A stretch of 64,000 nt of DNA from NCBI GenBank assembly GCA_039889245.1, contig JAZGVH010000002.1, forward strand, positions 1,922,001 through 1,986,000, written 5' to 3'. The position numbers and the translations under genes are program-made. The notes beneath the pieces are model-generated. The model was not told the DNA's origin and made no database searches. It was given only the letters and a program-made list of their open reading frames with translations. Source of the stretch: Dermatophilaceae bacterium Soc4.6 (lineage in GTDB: Bacteria > Actinomycetota > Actinomycetes > Actinomycetales > Dermatophilaceae). This document shows positions 61,884-64,000 of the stretch, piece by piece; position 1 is the stretch's first letter, and each line of letters starts with the position of its first letter.

Positions 61884-61921
61884 CGGAAGGGCTTCGAACC
61901 CCTAACCTTCGGATGCGTAGG
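61884..61921 (-). other. tRNA-Arg-like 3' fragment, possible att core
   Basis: Read on the minus strand, CTACGCATCCGAAGG (ACG anticodon-like loop) leads into AGGGG-TTCGAAG-CCCTT, a T-arm. The acceptor and 5' half do not fit a complete tRNA. It looks like the 3' part of an Arg tRNA, as found at ends of integrated elements, lying against a truncated sortase gene. The acceptor strand is poorly conserved, so the call is tentative. Confidence 0.4.
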
Positions 61922-62415
61922 GGCCAGGTCCGCAACGCAATCGCGAAGGTCCCCGAGCGTGTGGGGGCGCCCACGATCGACCCCGAGGGCGACGCCCGCG
62001 CCAACGGCGACGACGTCGAGATTACCGGCAGCCTCGACCTGAGGTACTGGCCTGGCGGGATGTGCGTCATCATCCACCGCGGGCGCCTCCGACACCCGGC
62101 GAGGTCGGGCCGTCGGTGATCGTCGGACACGTCGACTCGGCAGCGGCCGGCCCCTCAGTGTTCTACCACCTGTCCGAGCTGCGACCGGGGGACCGTGTCG
62201 AGGTGACCCGGGTGGACCACACCGTCGCCGTGTTCGCCGTCGACAGCGTGGAAACGTACGCCAAGGCGCAGTTCCCCACTCTGCAGGTCTACGGGAACAT
62301 CGACCACGCCGGCCTGCGGCTGATCACCTGCGGTGGCCCCTACATCGCGGACAAGGGCCACTACCAGGACAACATCGTCGCCTACGCCCACCTCGTCAGC
62401 AGCCAGCCGGTCTGA
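61913..62415 (+). pseudogene. class F sortase, 5'-truncated and frameshifted
   Basis: RVGAPTIDPEGDARANGDDV in one frame is a worn copy of the sortase F N-terminal strands. In another frame PGEVGPSVIVGHVDSAAAGP (catalytic His) is followed by VFYHLSELRPGDRVEVTRVD, GLRLITCGGPYIADKGHY (catalytic Cys) and DNIVAYAHLV. Signal anchor and start are missing. Sortase F enzymes attach or process surface proteins in actinobacteria. Confidence 0.7.
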
Positions 62416-62440
62416 CTCGATACTCGCGTACGGAAAGCCC

Positions 62441-63097
62441 ATGAGAGCCCGCCCCCCGACCCGATTTGCGCTCCTCGCACTGCCCCTACTTCTCGCCGGC
62501 TGCGGGACCAAAGCCAGCGCCACCCACACCAGCGAGGCCGTGGCCGCCACCACGACGGCCACGACGACTACGACGGGCACTGGGGCGACCCCGTCGTCAG
62601 CCGGCCCGCAGCTGGCCGACGGTATGAGCATGGCGCCGGGGGGGACGATGGCTGACCGCGTCGCCAGCCAGCCCCCACCGACGGCCAGCATGGTCTGCGG
62701 CGAGGAAATACAAGGCAGCATCGAGACCCTCCTCGCCCTCCCCGGCCGGCCAGCGGGCACGAGCACCTGGGGTGACGGTCTGTTCACCTGCACCTACACC
62801 CTCCCCCAGGGGCGGCTAGTGCTGTCCGTCCAGCAGTCAGCCGACCCGGCGGCAGCCATGACGTACTTCGCTACCCTCCGCAACCGCACTCGGAATGCTG
62901 CGGCCCTCACCGGTCTGACCGCCCTAGGCCTGCCGGCGTTCCAAAGCGACAGCGGCATCGTCTCCTTCGTCAAGGACAACCTCACCCTCAAGGTCGACGC
63001 GACAGCCCTGACGGCAACAGTCGGGCCCCAGCGAACCTCCCGCGGCGAATTCGCCTACACGGTCGCCACGGATGTGCTCGCCTGCTGGCAGGAGTGA
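62441..63097 (+). CDS. putative lipoprotein
   Basis: The 218-aa protein has a lipoprotein signal (RFALLALPLLLAGCG, lipobox LAGC), a Thr/Ala-rich low-complexity linker (residues ~30-70) and a globular domain with two Cys (MVCGEEIQGS and LFTCTYTLPQG) plus a C-terminal Cys (VLACWQE). The domain resembles actinobacterial DUF3558-type or UsfY-like secreted domains only in outline. It lies 25 bp after the sortase remnant. RBS GGAAAG. Confidence 0.7.
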   Translation: MRARPPTRFALLALPLLLAGCGTKASATHTSEAVAATTTATTTTTGTGATPSSAGPQLADGMSMAPGGTMADRVASQPPPTASMVCGEEIQGSIETLLALPGRPAGTSTWGDGLFTCTYTLPQGRLVLSVQQSADPAAAMTYFATLRNRTRNAAALTGLTALGLPAFQSDSGIVSFVKDNLTLKVDATALTATVGPQRTSRGEFAYTVATDVLACWQE

Positions 63098-63363
63098 GCC
63101 CGGTTACCTGTGGTCCATGCCAAACGTCGCAAGTGCCTGGCCACGGTGCCCGAGCGGTGCACGTATCAGGGCGTCACCGTGCCGGAACGTGCCGCGACCG
63201 AGGTCCCTGGACGGCCGGCGGCTGCCCATCCCCCTCCGAACGACGGGCGAGGCCGCCAGCGCCACGCGTTGGGTCCTCGAGGTCCCGGGGGCACTGCTGC
63301 CCACGGCCCGCACCTCCACCCCCTACGAGGTGGGGACGTCACGTCGCGCGTTAGCCTCGATGG
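63098..63363. other. 266-bp gap before the DsbA-family gene
   Basis: No gene, RNA or repeat is supported. It should contain the promoter of the gene at 63364. Confidence 0.4.
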
Positions 63364-64000
63364 ATGAGCGACATCAACTTCTACTTCGACCCGGTCTGCC
63401 CCTTCGCGTGGATGACCAGCAAGTGGGTCCGCCAGGTCATGCAACAGCGCGACTACAGCGTGGACTGGCGCTTCATCTCCTTGCGCCTGATCAACGCCGA
63501 GGTGGACTACGACGCGCAGTTCCCGCCCGAGTACGAAGCGGGGCACACCGCCGGGCTGAGGCTGCTGCGGGTCGCCGCCGCGGCCCGGGCCGAGTTCGGG
63601 CCGGCGGCGGTCGGCCGGTTGTATGAGGCGTTCGGGGCGCACATCTTCGAGACACCCCCGGCAGGGGCTGATGACCTGGCTGCGAGGGAGCGCCGCGGCA
63701 CGGCCGCGTTCGTTCAGCCCATCCTGGCCGAGGCTGGCCTCCCCGACCGGTTGGCCGAGGCGCTGGACGACGTCAGCTACGACACGGTGATCCGCTCCGA
63801 GACCGACGAGGCGCTGACCTTGACCGGTCGGGACGTCGGCACCCCGATCATTCACTTCCAGCCCCCCACGGGGGTGGCGTTCTTCGGCCCGGTCATCAGC
63901 CGCCTCCCCGACGAGGCCGACGCTGCCGCCTTGTGGGACCACGTCGTGGGCCTGGCCTCTTTCCCCGGCTTCGCCGAGCTGAAACGCAGCCTGCGCGAAC
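63364..64000 (+). CDS. DsbA-family protein, Rv2466c-like (3' end beyond window)
   Basis: 212 residues are visible. The start MSDINFYFDPVCPFAWMTSK carries a C-P-F-A active-site motif with a single Cys. The helical insert (residues ~60-150) and cis-Pro loop DVGTPIIHF follow the DsbA fold. It resembles Mycobacterium Rv2466c, a mycothiol-dependent reductase, which supports an actinobacterial host. No signal peptide is present. The gene runs off the right edge, near its expected end. Confidence 0.8.
   Translation, partial: MSDINFYFDPVCPFAWMTSKWVRQVMQQRDYSVDWRFISLRLINAEVDYDAQFPPEYEAGHTAGLRLLRVAAAARAEFGPAAVGRLYEAFGAHIFETPPAGADDLAARERRGTAAFVQPILAEAGLPDRLAEALDDVSYDTVIRSETDEALTLTGRDVGTPIIHFQPPTGVAFFGPVISRLPDEADAAALWDHVVGLASFPGFAELKRSLRE

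Noticed and set aside
63166-63942. Minus-strand frame opposite the DsbA-family gene
   Set aside because: The plus-strand protein has a clear thioredoxin-fold active site and cis-Pro loop.
1-64000. CRISPR array, rRNA operon or complete tRNA
   Set aside because: No regularly spaced identical repeats and no rRNA-like sequence were seen. The two tRNA-like sequences lack a 5' half, so they are recorded as fragments only.

Overview
The window is high-GC DNA from an actinomycete. Supporting signs are the codon usage, an Eis-type acetyltransferase, an SCO6745-family protein, a Rv2466c-like (mycothiol-linked) DsbA protein, an actinobacterial mer operon with an ArsR-type repressor, and a tRNA-Phe 3' fragment of actinobacterial type. 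I cannot name the genus. No rRNA gene, intact tRNA or CRISPR array was seen.

Layout. (1) 1-13.3 kb is a mosaic of resistance-like and modification genes: a TmrB-like kinase remnant, two methyltransferases (one frameshifted), an APH-type phosphotransferase, a double-GNAT protein, Eis, an SCO6745 protein and a DUF309 protein. It is broken by a complete IS21-family element (4527-7240, 6-bp target duplication GTCGGG). It ends in an excisionase/tyrosine-integrase pair facing a 45-nt tRNA-Phe 3' fragment (13301-13345), which is probably one att end of an integrated element. (2) 13.4-38.9 kb is a metal and thiol-redox island. It holds an IS630 element, a disulfide oxidoreductase behind a MerR-spaced promoter, and a MerR-controlled operon of HMA protein, P1B ATPase with an unusual YPC motif, broken thioredoxin and TVP38 protein. 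Next come an ArsR-controlled module (DsbA-like, CoA-disulfide-reductase-like, BASS-like transporter, small CC-motif membrane protein) and a full organomercury operon. The mer genes are merA and merB on one side and an ArsR-type repressor, MerT-like protein, thioredoxin and CcdA on the other, around a perfect palindromic operator. Between these lie many decayed pieces: merA and merB 3' ends, a reductase, a histidine kinase, and IS110 and IS256 remnants.

(3) 39.1-46 kb starts with an XRE/cupin regulator overlapping a large LAL (MalT-like) regulator that carries one frameshift. These precede a tightly overlapping operon of two membrane proteins, a 77-aa protein and an ABC exporter. A cluster of IS remnants (46.0-46.9 kb) closes this part. 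(4) 47-61.8 kb is an inositol catabolism locus. A sugar ABC transporter (minus strand) diverges from a long operon: iolE-like, iolC, an IolJ-like aldolase, iolB, a Gfo/Idh oxidoreductase, iolD, a LacI regulator, another Gfo/Idh, a transaldolase remnant, a phytanoyl-CoA-dioxygenase-family protein and an iolG-like dehydrogenase. The dioxygenase and three Gfo/Idh enzymes suggest a modified inositol as substrate (inference). (5) 61.9-64 kb has a tRNA-Arg-like 3' fragment, a truncated class F sortase, a lipoprotein and the start of a DsbA-family gene.

Many genes carry single frameshifts, and I cannot separate real decay from sequencing error. Terminal inverted repeats, target duplications and operators were read directly; functions come from recognised family motifs.
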